A stretch of DNA of 64,000 nt from positions 533,450-597,449 of the forward strand of contig CM042547.1 of assembly GCA_023630585.1 (NCBI GenBank), written 5' to 3'. This stretch comes from Cranoglanis bouderius (Eukaryota; Chordata; Actinopteri; Siluriformes; Cranoglanididae). The first letter of the stretch is position 1; the number at the start of each line of letters is the position of its first letter. The translations under genes were made by a program, and so were the position numbers. The notes under the pieces were generated by a model. That model ran no database searches. It was given only the letters and a program-made list of their open reading frames with translations, and had not been told where the DNA came from. Of this stretch, positions 49,401 to 63,439 are shown piece after piece.

Positions 49401-52400
49401 GGACACAAATATAAGGCAAGGTTTTTTTGATTGACAATTTGGACTTGAGGCTAAGGATTAAGACTTCAAATTGCTGTATTTAAGAAACTGCAAAATATAT
49501 ATATTTTAGACTGGGAGGAGTGATTCAAATAATGGTGTTTTAAATGAAATTCGACTGTCCAGTTTTCCCCCCTCATTCATTCTATCTCTATGCCTCCATA
49601 AAACTGTTTTGTTGTAGAAGTTTTTAAATCAGACACTGCATTTTTGCTATAGAATGCATTTGAATTATTCACAAGTCCTCATGCAGCAGAACAGAGTTAA
49701 CATAGTTAACGTGATCATTTTTGACTTTAATTCCCACAGTGTGGTGTACACGGGAGTCAGAGATGTATTATCTTACCCATTAGGAAGTGCAGAGGATTCT
49801 CCGCATACTTCTTAACTACAGTTCCCATGAAGAATTTGCTGCCGAAAAGGTCAGGGGACATGAACGTGCCATATTTAGACATGCCAATCTCATAAGGACT
49901 GAACTCCACCCAATCTGCCAACCAAAACACATCACAATTAGCACATTCTTTTTTGGCATAGTTGTTTTAAGCCTTAATGAAGTTCATGGTCCTGTACTTG
50001 GCAAAATGTGTGGGGTTTTTTTTTTTTGTTTTTTTACTCCATTCATCACCTGAGCATGCAACAAACATCAAGTGTGTGTGTGGATTCCAGCAGTTTGAAC
50101 GTTGTATAATGATATAATGGGCTTGGCTGCTAAATATGACTGTCTGCTCACCCTTTGCTGCTTTCATTAATGTAATGACGCACTGGTGTATGACATCTGA
50201 GAGCTATTCATTTGCTACGATGTGTCCTGTGTCTAATTACACAGTCATCACAACGTCTAAACTAAAAAAAAAAAAAAGAAAACACCCAGGAGGATTGTGT
50301 ATTTGGCAGCGTGATCCATTTGGGTGTCCCCTGACTGACTGATCACAAATTAAGTAGCTGGAATGTAACTGGTTCTGTCTTGGCAGTTTAGCAAGGGATT
50401 GTGTTATAAATAGAAACGCTACTCGTTCTGTCATCCTAATATAGCCTAAACGTTCAGTGAATTTAAGCCAGTGTTTCACCATGTATGCCTTTATTGTATA
50501 TTCTCAATCATGTGCTCTTTGGTGATCATTTACCTATTGGAAAGGTTGTGGTATTGTGGTATGTTGTTGAGAAATATGCATGTGTAAAAAAAAAAAAAAA
50601 CAAATTGGCAAATAAGGCATGTTTTTAAATGCAAAGCAGCATGCGAACATATTTGCATCCATCTACGCCATGACTTCCTGACACCAAAGGCATTGTACCT
50701 GCAATTTGCATACAAACAATAACCCTCATACACAGACACACAAACAAGCTTACCGGCAAACATGAGCTCGGACACGTCTGGTTTGACATGCAGGCAGGTA
50801 AAAAGTGGCAAAGGAGACTGCGCTTCATCAATTTTCTCCTGCATCTCACTCAACTTAGTGTCCATCCTCTGCACAGAGTCAGATCGAGAAAGACATTGAT
50901 ACGATAATACAGACACATTCAGTATACAATCGTCTTTAATGGTGGTGAAAAGGTACTGTACATTTTAAATCTGCTGTTTGGAAATGTGGACTGTGGACAC
51001 ACACACACGCACACATTATCAGCCATTCTCTCATATAAACGAGGACACACACCTGTATGCATCTACACCTTGATTATTTAAAACTAAAGCACACTTATTG
51101 TAAATGATGAGTCAGATTTCTCTGCTGGAATTATAGCGAGACTTTATCGTAACAGTTGGCTTAATACGTACAGCAGGAATAAGTGTTTCTCCGATAAGCA
51201 TGCCAAAGATGTCAGCAAAGGTGACAGGCTGGCCACTAGCCTTTTTGGTCCACAGAGCCTGGACGTAGTTGGTGATGTGCTGCGGCAGGAGCAGGCGGAG
51301 AGGGTTGCTGCTCACGCTCTTCATTAACTCCTGATTGATCTGCTCTGGCCCTTTCTTAGGGAACTCTGGGTGAGAGTACAGCGTAGACATGTACCTGGAA
51401 AACACACACATTATCAAGTAGCTGGAGGGCTGGGTGGAGATGAATGGCTGGAGGGATGCATTTATGTCATCTTTTATGTCTCATAAAACACATACAACTT
51501 TCACGTCAACGCACTTGTTGAGACTGTAACACTTTGATAGTTTAAATGGCTGCCTCTTGGTAAAAGAACAGGTTAAAATTGTAAAAACGACATGCTAGAA
51601 GTTTCCAAGGACATTTAAAGGCTAATAAAAAAAAGCAGCACTAAAATCTCATGCATTATGGGACAGTGTTGTGGAATGATGCAGAATGTACCACGTGGAG
51701 CCAGAGAGGCCAGCCATGTACGTTGAGCAGTCCAGAACTCCTGACTCGTACAGGGCCTTCATGACCCCTGAGAAGCCGACCATCGCCCTGAACCCACCAC
51801 CTGATCCTACCACAGCGATGACAGGGACCTGCACAGACACACAATGATATTACATCACCAAGTGGTTAGCACGCTTGCCTCACACCTCCAGGGTCGAGGG
51901 CTCGGGTCCTGCCATAGACATGCGTGTGCGGAGTTTGCATGTTCTCTCTGTCCTTCGGGGACTCCAGCTTCCTCCCCCAGTCCAAAGACATGCATTGTAG
52001 ACTGATTGGCATGTTCAAAAGTGTCCGTAGTGTGTGAATCTGTGTGTGATTGCGCCCTGCGATGGACTGGCACCCCATCCAGGGTGTCCCCCACCTGTGC
52101 CCCATGCTCTCCGGGATAGATTCCCCGTGACCCAGCAAGGATAAGCGGTATAAAAAAAATGGGTGGATATCCAAGTGACATAATCTACTGAACAATGAAT
52201 GAAATTTCAGTGTAAACTGTTTCCAATAAGTGCAGTCTTTAGGTTGTCCGAGTGAAAACATCCACAGCCATCTTTAGGGCATCTCTGTGTTCTCCAATCC
52301 ACAGCCACCGCCAACTTTAGGCTAGCCATGTGGGGCCATCGTCATCAGCAGCGAGTCCTTTTTCCTCCCACACAAAATTGCTCACAGAGTGATTGGACTT

Positions 52401-53548
52401 CTGACCGAAAGGTCATGAGCTCAAATCCCAGCAACATCAAGCTGGGCCCTTAAGCAAGACCCTTAACCCTCAACTGCTCAGTTGTATAAATAAGATCAAT
52501 GTAAGTTGCTCTGGATATGGGTGTCTGCCAAATGCTGTAAATGCCACGAAGAAGAAGAGCTCAGGATCAGCCATGACATTGCGCCCCTGCAGCATAGAGG
52601 GTTATAGACCTTGCTCAAGGGCCCAACAGTGGCAGGTTGGTGGTAGTGGTGCTTGAATCCTGACCTTCTGATCCTTCTGTTTCCCTAGGTCGATAACTAG
52701 AAAACCAGGGGTGGGAATTTGGGGAATCGGAATATTGTCTTAATCTGAATCGGGCAATCGGATTTGAGCGTTTACATGACTCAAAACTAATTTGAATATT
52801 ACCAAATTCTGATTATTATGGGAATATTGATGTGCGTGTAAATTAGTCAGTGTAAGCAAAAACGTTTGTAAACCAGAGAGACATTATAAGGAGGTGTGTA
52901 CTGAGAGGGGCATGACTATCTTTTAATTCAAGGCCTAATTTAATTTGCATGGCCAAGTGTCCAAGTTGCATAATCTCTTGCATAATCAGGTCATCTCTGA
53001 CTTCTGGAACTCAGAACCACTAAGCTATGCCAGCGTAAGCACGAAATCCACTTCAAGAATTGCCAAACGATTGTGAAATCTCACTCTGTTAGAGGCTTTT
53101 TAAGACTGCGTAACACTACCATGTTCTTTTCTGTTTCTTTATTCAGAGGACAGTCTGAACCCATGTGTGGTTTTACCACCAGAATCAGAAGAATCAGGAT
53201 GTAGCTTCTGAATTATTATACAACACAAAACAGGGGAGTTGCAGTGTTTCAAACTGCAGCTTTAAACTGAGGTCCTTTAATGCACCATTCTAGGCACTGC
53301 ACTCATCACCTCTTGCACAGTGATCTGAGGGACCATTGCATCACTGCGGTAAGTAAACGAGGCTTCCGAGAAGGGTTCTGGGGTTTCGTCTGGAGCGCTG
53401 TTTAATATCTGTGAGCAGTTTCAGTGAGAAGTTTCCCTCATGCGTTTCATAATTACGTGACTCAACACTCGACTTAGTGCCTTTGGTCTTATCAGCTGTT
53501 ATAAATTATAATAATCTCAGCGCAGTACTGTGCAATGTGAGAGAAAAA

Positions 53549-53629
<81 letters not shown>

Positions 53630-56603
53630 CAGTATGTATAGGGAAGTAAGCTAAACTCAGAACAGTGGTGACTTCCCTTTAAGTATTTTATGCATGTTTA
53701 ATAAACCATGACAGTCAAATTTAATGCCGGAAGAGGGTTAGTAAAGTTACAATTCCTGAAAATGAGCAAAAACTGATATATAATATAAATAACGCATGCA
53801 ATAAGTGATAGTTTGAGCTTGAACACATAGGGGAACACTGTATAATTCCATTTTAACACAGTGAAGCCTCATATGGAGGAAATAACAGCTCTTCCTGTGA
53901 AATCTCACAAGGGAGGCGTATGCTCATGGAGCCTCTCTCTAGCAAATATTCGTCTGTTATAAACTTGAACAGTTGTAATTACTTACAGTATGTAACTTCT
54001 TTGAACATCGTATCAATGCCAGTTTAAGCAGGGTGTAGGGAATGACAACATCCGATGCAGTTTTGTCCCATTCTCTAAAGAAAGTGCTATTTTAATAAAA
54101 AAATAACTTCTTTAGTTTTACTTTAAAATTTGAACAACTAATCTAGTTATATCTAGTATGATCTAGTTTCTGGCAGCACTTTCTTTTATGTGGTGTTTAG
54201 TTCTTGCTGCTTTGTTTATTAGCCTACAATAAACAGTGCTTAGTGGCAGTGTGGCAGCCTGTTTGTCTGAGTATGACACTGAAGATTGTCAAACACTGAA
54301 TAATTTTATAGCACTAATTATTACTGATTTGCAACACACATGCGTAATAAGAGGCGGAGCTTCACAAGAATCCGGCACTGATGCCAATAACAGCAGTTTT
54401 GCTGTGATTCAAATTATTATTATTTTTTTTAAATTCTTGAGCCAATTTGTGTTTGGTTGTGGCTGTTCTTGTTCTTTAAATCATGTACTTGTTTCACGTC
54501 AACAAAGTGGACGTGTGTTTCTGGTGGCATAGTATTAGGTTTCACAAAAAAGACAAAATAAACAAAAAAATCACGTCCTGACCACGCCCACATCCAGTTT
54601 CCGTATACTGATATCGATAAATATATTTTAAGCACTAAACATGTGTCAGGTTAGCGCCGATAGACTACATAACCCATCAACCACTGCACTCCACATGCTC
54701 GCGTCACACACCAAGTCACATGATCTCGAACCCCACATGAACCGCGTTTATGCACAGTGAGCACTAGTATTCAAGTCACGTTTATACAGCACTCCTGGTC
54801 TGCTTCCCATCAAATCTGCTACAACACGTAGAAATAAGAGTAAGAGTAGCTTACTTTTTAAAAGAACAGAGCAGAAACAATGCTATTCCTATAATGGCTA
54901 AGGCAGGAGTGATATTTATAACTTGTTGCATTCATTACACTTGCACTGCATCCGCAAAACTCCGATTATGTTTTGTAAACAATAACATATTTGCATCTTG
55001 GCCTGAGAAAGCAGGTTGTAATGAAGTCTTTTGTCGCAACACAGAGGTTGTGGTGTTCATGCCAATGAGCAAGGAGTGTTTGTGTGCGTAATGTTTTGTG
55101 TAATGTACCTCCAGGGGGCTAGTAGGCAGGAATCGAGGCTTCTCCATGTCCAGCAGTTTCTTGATACCCAGCATGACCCGCTCTCTTCGCTGCTGCCTGT
55201 ACAACTTCTCCTTGTCACACAGGGCCAGACTAAACCGCAGGTCAATAGCAGAACTGGAAACAGGCACAGGGACAAGCATTTACTATCACCTGTCAATCGT
55301 ATACGGGATGATACAACGTCTGAAGAGTTTTACATTACCGGATTGTGTTTTTGTACACAAGGAAAGGAATAGCAGCGGAGGCTTACAATCCCAAATGAAC
55401 TCCTTTTATCGGTTTCCTGGGCTTGGCTACCTAAATATAGCTGCTTATTAGCTGCATATGGGACAGGTTTAGACCAGAGAGCTGTTTAAGCTGAACGAAC
55501 ACGCACAAGCCGGCTTAGTTCTGACACAAGAGCCGTGTTCACGGGTGGGATCTCATATGTTATGTCGTTTGTATTATTCTAGATGGTATGGCATCATCTA
55601 TGCCACTGCTACAGTACAAGCAGACACATAAAATGATCAAATGAGTGAAGAAAGACGCAATATTCATTCATTCATCCTCTGTAACCCTTTTATCCTGGTC
55701 AGGTTAAAAAAAAAACCACAGTTATTAAAATCTTGGGGCAATTTAGAGTCGGCAAATGGAGAAACAATCAATACATTAATTCTTTTAAAAATCAAAGTAT
55801 AATTAAATGCTAATGTAAACAGGCATTGACCTGTCTTCCATAAAAATAGACGAGGTAGAGTGTTCCCAACAAATCATCATCATGTGGCCAGTGCCTGACA
55901 CTAATGACACTCGCTGACATAGGACATGCCAGACATACTGATACAGTGAACCAAAACACACAATATGTTTCATTTGGACTACATCAACTAAGTAAGTAAA
56001 GAAACCTGGCTGAGTGAAAAAACGGCTGGAATACGCACCAAATTTCCACACTGAGCTCTAAAAACACTTTGGTGGTCTGTTGGAACAACACAAAGACACT
56101 CGATTAGCGTGGCATGGATCACTGTTCATTAACTGTTAACATTAACAAAGCAGAAGGAAGGCAGAAATGAAGGAAGGAAGATCGGAAAGACAGAAAAGTA
56201 ATAAAGAAAGAAACATTGCTTGTTGAGGTTCTTACTTTTCCTATAAGAAACGGCACCAATTCCTTTTCTCCCACTTTGAGATTGGAAATGGAATATGATG
56301 TCATACCCAGCGTCTCATCCATCACATAATTAGCATCCATTAATGTCAACTGAAAACAATGCATTTTAAATATATTAATAGAACTGTATTGTTAAATGTT
56401 TAGGAGCTGTTAGCTGAAAAAAGGTCCAAAAGGCCTTAAGCTGCTAATGGCTACCTCCAGAACATTATCCTGGTTTGGATCCAGTATGAACTCGAAGCTT
56501 TCATTCCACTCGGGGTTGATGTCATTATCGATGTGCCGTGTCCTCTTCCTGCTCTCAGGAGCTGTGGGAATGAAAAGCTCCACGTAGGGGTCCGGGGTAT
56601 CCA

Positions 56604-56638
<35 letters not shown>

Positions 56639-56990
56639 TGTGTAAGTACAACGAGGCAACAAGAAACCAAGACTCTACATATTCTATTCATCTATATGTT
56701 GTTTCATCGGTTGCTCTGAATATTCTAGTGCTTTTAATTACAAGTATTTAACTCCACATTTGGAGAATGCTGAATATTTTATCTTAAAAGATATTAGCAT
56801 TTAACCACTTAAATGATGTTCCACAACTCACGCAAGTCACCCAGAGCGCCTTTGGTGACATTTTCTGCCCGCAGCACTTTCACTTTGAACTTGTGGGAGT
56901 ACTGCTGCTCTACCTTCAAGACAGAAACAGACAAATTATATTACCGCAACGAAGAATGAAGATTACATCGTAGTTGTTAGCTATTCTTAA

Positions 56991-57039
<49 letters not shown>

Positions 57040-58146
57040 GCTATAACTTTAAAACCATTGACAGGTGATGTAGATAACATTGTCAAGGGGTGGGATATAT
57101 TAGGCACCGAGTGAATGAACAGTGAGTTCTCGAAGTTGACATGTTGGAATCAGGAAAAATGGGCAAGCGTAAACATCTGAGCGACTTTGACCAAAATTGT
57201 GATGGCTAGACGACTGGGTCAGAGCATCGTTGGACAGCATGCTGCGATGCACTGTGTGTTCTGGTTATTATTTGAACTGTTATTATTTCGTCTTCTGGGA
57301 AACATGTAAATATCTCATGTAGCTTCTGAAGGGCAGTATTAAATGAAAAAAAACAAGACTTTTAAACAAAATTAGAACAATTTACACCAAGCATCCTGTT
57401 CAAAAGTTTACACCCCCCTGGCTCTTAATGTATCGTGCATCAGTGAACGTTTGCACCTTTTGTAATAGTTGTGTACGCGTCCCTCAGTTGTCCTCAGTGT
57501 GAAAAATTGGATCTCGAAATCGTTATTGGTTTGTTTAATTAACTGGTTCAGTTATTGGTTTGTTCAAGTGTCTGTCAAAAGAGCATGCGAGCTGCATTAG
57601 TGAATAAAGTGTGGTTCATAAAACAACCTGGGATGCCATGTCTAAGCTGTTTTAGAGTGCAACTGACAAAATGTGTTTAGCATCATGATACATATGATTT
57701 CTCTGTAAACACAGACTGTGGAGACATTTTAATCTTTCATGATCTAAGATCTAAGTCAAATCGCCCACCCCGAGCTACGACAAGCTGTAAAAGCCAAATT
57801 ACAGAATAGGAAAAACACTGCACACATTTGCGCTACAGATGAAGCCAACCTGGTCTACAAACCATTTTATGTGACAGGTAATGTGCTGGTCTAATATGTC
57901 CAACTATTCTTTATTAACTATTGGCAAAGCTTGGATGATATACAGATGGAGATCTGATAGTGTTTCACACAACTGTTCACAAAACTGCCTTTGACTAGCA
58001 AGTGTGATGGAAAATACACTGCAGATGTAACACCTTCTAATTTGTATTAGAAATGTGCACTTTTTTCAGCAAAGAAGATTTTTAAAGGAAAAATATAATT
58101 TTGTGGCACTTACAATGATGTACTGATCAGGATCAATGGCAGACAT
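38579..58146 (-). CDS. pla2g4a: Cytosolic phospholipase A2 group IVA, complete, 17 coding exons
   Basis: Exons: 58146-58114, 56913-56832, 56603-56455, 56349-56236, 56076-56039, 55253-55109, 51828-51692, 51394-51172, 50868-50754, 49914-49777, 48769-48680, 46774-46709, 44856-44635, 44425-44241, 43676-43487, 43106-42949, 38716-38579; phase closes, 2223 nt, 740 codons plus TGA (human 749). N-terminal C2 domain (about 15-125) keeps the calcium-loop residues in LDTPDPYVELFI, IDNDINPEWNE and LMDANYVMDE. The catalytic domain keeps Arg201 (GSGGGFRAMVG), nucleophile Ser229 (AGLSGSTW) and Asp540 (VVDSGLTF), equal to human Arg200, Ser228 and Asp549. The MAPK-type site (PFSP, Ser498) and C-terminal RCSVSLS (Ser716) match human Ser505 and Ser727. 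The enzyme releases arachidonate from sn-2 of membrane phospholipids after calcium-driven membrane docking. Which teleost paralogue this is cannot be settled here. Introns carry Tc1 copies (40.2-41.5 and 45.3-46.6 kb), a hAT-like element and a MITE; the start codon has a Tc1 copy 240 bp upstream. Confidence 0.95.
40250..41509 (+). mobile_element. Tc1/mariner copy, family A, in last intron of pla2g4a
   Basis: TA-flanked, ends CTGTGCTGTGAAAAA and its diverged complement. It keeps a 106-codon N-terminal open frame (40521-40841, PELKEIPEMMRKKVIEIHQS) that stops before the catalytic part. It shares the family deletion after HRSKS and has lost another ~45 bp near 41286. Confidence 0.88.
42001..42811. 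mobile_element. Non-autonomous hAT-like element in last intron of pla2g4a
   Basis: Ends TAGGGTTGTCAC and GTGCAACCCTA are imperfect inverted repeats. Flanks GTGAATAC and GTGCAAATAC look like a decayed target duplication. 811 bp, no open frame of note. Confidence 0.5.
43421..43480. repeat. (CA)n, 60 bp, at pla2g4a exon 15 donor
   Basis: Pure run; on the transcript strand (GT)n begins right after GTAAAT of the donor. Confidence 0.95.
45297..46627 (+). mobile_element. Tc1/mariner copy, family B, in pla2g4a intron 12
   Basis: Inverted ends CAGTGAGTATAGAAAAGAAT and complement. Nearly full transposase in three overlapping frames: 45458-45856 (two helix-turn-helix segments), 45783-46163, 45986-46294 (DNDPKH and SPDLNPIENLW catalytic blocks, then early stop). 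The left terminal repeat is shortened by an internal deletion after 45339. About 3% different from the copy at 11.3-13.9 kb by eye. Confidence 0.9.
47290..47665 (-). repeat. Two adjacent tRNA-type SINE fragments
   Basis: Both carry GGGCCCAACAGTGGCAG and a minus-strand tRNA-like head (about 47455 and 47660). In pla2g4a intron 11. Confidence 0.5.
48004..48241. mobile_element. Short TA-flanked MITE in pla2g4a intron 11
   Basis: Left end TACAGTGGTGCTTAAAA and right end CAAGCATCAGTGTA are inverted; the interior keeps AAAGGGTTCACAAACGTTC near the right end. 238 bp, no coding. Confidence 0.6.
51862..52170 (+). repeat. tRNA-derived SINE in pla2g4a intron 6
   Basis: tRNA-like head with A box (TGGTTAGCACGC) and B box (GGGCTCGGGTCC), then AGTTTGCATGTTCTC and CCCAGTCCAAAGACATGC body. 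The most complete SINE in the window. Confidence 0.7.
52385..52690 (+). repeat. Two tRNA-type SINE fragments in opposite orientation
   Basis: First copy, plus: GAGCTCAAATCCCAGCAACA and AAGTTGCTCTGGATATGGGT. Second piece, minus: CAAGGGCCCAACAGTGGC. In pla2g4a intron 6. Confidence 0.5.
53553..53622. repeat. (AT)n, 70 bp, in pla2g4a intron 6
   Basis: Pure AT dinucleotide run. Confidence 0.95.
56606..56636. repeat. (CA)n at pla2g4a exon 3 acceptor
   Basis: On the transcript strand (GT)n leads straight into TAG at the acceptor. Confidence 0.95.
57100..57225 (+). repeat. Interspersed repeat related to the 4.2-kb segment
   Basis: Reads GAGCGACTTTGACCAAAATT and CTGGGTCAGAGCATC; non-coding, in pla2g4a intron 1-2. 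Confidence 0.35.
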
Positions 58147-58388
58147 CGTGGTGTTTTACATGGGGTGATCAGAACTGGCTGATGATCCCCTGTCCACGTG
58201 AAAATCTGGCCCTCTGATGAAGAAATCTTGTGGGAGTAGGAATTCTCATCTACTGTACACATGAGAGTGGTTAATCCAACTGTGATGGCGAGGCCAAGGT
58301 GATTTATGAGACAGGAATTACACGTCTAAACTGAAATTGTACTCTGACTACAAGAAATACAAAAAGGTTAACAGGAAGGAATGTCAGT

Positions 58389-59768
58389 CAGTGCCGTGAA
58401 AAAGTATTTACCAAAAAAGATTTCTTCTGTTTCTGTGTATATCTCATGCTAAATTGTTTAAGAAATGAAAACAAAGTCTAAGATAAAACAAAGGCAACCT
58501 GAGTAAACACAAAATACAGTTTTGAAATGATGATGTTATTTATTGAAACAAAACAAAAAAGTTATCCAACACCAACTGGGCCTGTGTGAAAATGTATTGG
58601 CCCCCGTCGTTACTAATTCCCCAAATCTATGAAACTGTATTCATAATGGGGTTCAGCTGGACTAGACACAACCAGACCTGATTACTGCAAACCCTGTTCA
58701 ATCAAATCAACACTTAAATAGAACTTTTTCAACAGCATGAAGTCGGTTAAAAGCTCTTACCCAGTAACACACTGCCAAAGTTGAAAGAAATTCCATCAGT
58801 CTGGGAAGGGTTACAAAGCTATTACAAAGGCTCTGGGACTCCAAAGAACTACAGTGAGAGCCATTATCTCCAAATGGAAAAACAAACTTCCAAAATTCCT
58901 CCAAGAGCACAGCAACTACTTATCCAGGAAGTCACAAAAGAGTCAAGGACAACATCAAAGGACCTACAGGCCTCTCTTGCATCAATAAAGGTCACTGTTC
59001 ATGACTCCACTATCAGAAAGACACTGGGCAAAAATGGCATCCATGGAGGCGTGGTGAGGTGAAAACCACTGCTAACCCAGAAGAACATTAAGGCTGGTCT
59101 GAATTTTACCAAAACACACCTTGATGATCCTCAAACCTTTTGGGAGAATGTTCTGTGGACTGATGAGTTGTAAGTGGAACTGTTTGGAAGACAGGGGTCC
59201 TGTTACATCTGGTGTAAACCAAACACAGAATTCCACAAAAAGAACATCATACCTACGGTCAAGCATGGTGGTGGAAGTGTGATGGTGTGGGGCTGCTTTG
59301 CTGCTTCAGGACCTGGATAACTCGCAATAATTGAGGGAAACATGAATTCTGCTCTCTACCAGGAAATCCTAAAGGAGAATGTCTGGTCTTCAGTCTGTAA
59401 GTTGAAACTCAATCTCAACTGGATTATGCAGCAAGACAATGATCCAAAGCATAGGAGTAAGTCCTAGTCCTAGAAGTAAGTGAAAGACTGATCTCCAGTT
59501 ATCAGAAGTGTTTGGTTGCAGTTATTGCTGCTAAAGGTGGCACAACCAGATTTTAAGTTTAAGGGGCAATTAGTTTTTCACATCAGTGATAGGTGTTGGA
59601 TAACTTTTTTTGCTTCAATAAAAATAAATAAATAAAACTGTATTGTGTGTTTACTCAGGTCTCCTTTGTTTTATGTTGTATTTCATTGGAAGATCTAAAA
59701 CTATTTAGTATGAGATGTACACAGAAACAGAAGAAAACAGGATACTAAAATACTTTCTCACAACACTG
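58389..59768 (+). mobile_element. Tc1/mariner copy, family A, 0.2 kb upstream of pla2g4a start exon
   Basis: Ends CAGTGCCGTGAAAAAGTATT and AATACTTTCTCACAACACTG. The transposase is broken: deletion in the linker after the first helix-turn-helix, and the shared internal deletion near 59450. It lies in the first intron in the inferred gene model, on the strand opposite to pla2g4a. Confidence 0.88.
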
Positions 59769-59769
59769 T

Positions 59770-61811
<2,042 letters not shown>

Positions 61812-61930
61812 CCGAAGTTGTTATGACAAACGCGGTGTCCTAGACAAAAAATAGTAATGATAATAATAATAAGAAGAATAATCTCGCATTTGTCCTGCAC
61901 ACGAGCGCGCGCGGTGCAATCATAATTTGA
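61812..61930 (-). other. Probable non-coding first exon and promoter of pla2g4a
   Basis: On the minus strand a strong donor (CTTCGG followed by GTGAGTACG) ends an exon at 61812, preceded by a CpG-rich stretch (GCGCGCGCGGTGC region near 61910). No open frame begins here, and the pla2g4a start exon at 58146 has upstream AG acceptor candidates, so a 5' UTR exon followed by a 3.7-kb intron is the simplest reading. The upstream limit of the exon is a guess. Confidence 0.45.
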
Positions 61931-62132
61931 GGAACAGGAGGAGGTGCAGGAGCTCGCTTTTCCTTGCGGTAATAAACACGCCCCTAATCACACACAAAAC
62001 CCCCCACCAACAACAACAACCTCAAGTGCACACAGTGTCTAGGAAATCCATCTGTGCAGTTCACACCATACTAGGTGTGAGTAACGCTTAGTGTAAACAA
62101 AAAAACAAAAACAAAAAAACCCAGACTTTTAG

Positions 62133-62192
62133 TGTTAAAGTATACTGTGTTAAAGTATACTGTGTTAAAGTATACTGTGTTAAAGTATACTG
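62133..62192. repeat. 15-bp minisatellite, four perfect copies
   Basis: TGTTAAAGTATACTG repeated four times without a mismatch. Confidence 0.9.
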
Positions 62193-62489
62193 GCAAATAA
62201 GCCCGCTAAGAGAACTGTTATGTTGGGTTATGTTATGTGTCATTTTTTCCACTAGGGGGAAACCTAATACCACTGCTTTATTATTATGCTTCTATTACGG
62301 CTTTGCTAGTATTTGGAAAGTTATGCTGCAAGCTTGTGTAAGACTATATACATTTACATGCATACATGTACGTGTATGTACGTTTCCCCATGATTGTGAT
62401 GAAACTACACAAAGTACACAAAGTACAGCATCCCATAGGCTATGGCTAAACCGAATACACTGTTAGGCCAATGCCAACTAATTGTTAAG

Positions 62490-63010
62490 GTGTTCTCAGG
62501 TCTTGGTGCAGTATGTTCATTCTGACATCAAACTGTTTTCTGTCATTGAGGTAGGATGAGAACCAAAGAAGTGCAGTGCTGTTAACCCCAGTGTCAGCCA
62601 AGCGCTCCATTAATAGTGAATGGGAGATGGTATCGAAGGCGTCCGCTTAGGTCGAGGAGGATGGGGATGGTCAGAAGGCCAGAGTCAGCAGCACAAAGGA
62701 GGTGATTAGTGAGTCTAACAGGGGCTGTTTCAGTGCTGTGTTTGGGATGGAAACCAGATTGAAATGACACGTAAAGATTATTGTTTTGCAGGTGATTATT
62801 GTTCTGCAGGTGAGAAACTAAGGGAAGGCAAGTGAGCAAGTAGATGACTTGGACTTGGTAATGAGTTCCATGATATCCTTGACTGATGAAGGTTTGAAGG
62901 CCGAGAGAGTGGTGGAGTCGGCAGTTCCAATGTATTCCATGAGGGGGAAGAGCTCTTCACAGAAGTAGAAGAGGCCAGTTGCTGATGAATGTTAGTGACA
63001 TTTAAATGGT
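62490..63010 (-). mobile_element. LINE reverse-transcriptase fragment
   Basis: Minus strand reads FQSGFHPKHSTETAPVRLTN and LLTIPILLDLSG, the block before the first catalytic Asp of L2/CR1-type reverse transcriptases. Frames are broken and sequence is rearranged near 62640. Confidence 0.65.
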
Positions 63011-63169
63011 TCCCACCCATGTTCATGAAGCTCCACCCCCAGGAGCTTAGGTGGCCCAAAAACAAACACAATCAAGGATTCCAGACCAGAAAGGGTTTTC
63101 TAAGTGACCTAATAAACTTTGGTTTTGGACAAGGCTTTGGACATATCTGTCCATTTCTTTGTTTTGGAC

Positions 63170-63170
<1 letters not shown>

Positions 63171-63209
<39 letters not shown>

Positions 63210-63229
63210 TATTATTATTATTATTATTA

Positions 63230-63284
<55 letters not shown>
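63171..63284. repeat. (ATA)n/(TTA)n trinucleotide array with strand switch
   Basis: (AAT)n on the left changes to (ATT)n near 63208, so the array can fold back on itself. Confidence 0.95.
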
Positions 63285-63285
<1 letters not shown>

Positions 63286-63439
63286 CATTTTATATTTTGG
63301 CTGATTTTACTAAGATTAGATTACACCACCTAAGCAGTTCTCTAGCTTAGAGCCCATTTTAATGTCTTATCAGAAACCGTGATTTGTGCACATGCAGAAT
63401 GATCTGCAAAATAGTTTTATGATAGACTACACTATCATA

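Noticed and set aside
62133..62192. Possible CRISPR-like repeat
   Set aside because: Direct tandem repeat with no spacers, in a vertebrate genome.
62989..63333. Open frame of Ile or Asn/Tyr repeats
   Set aside because: Translation of the trinucleotide array.
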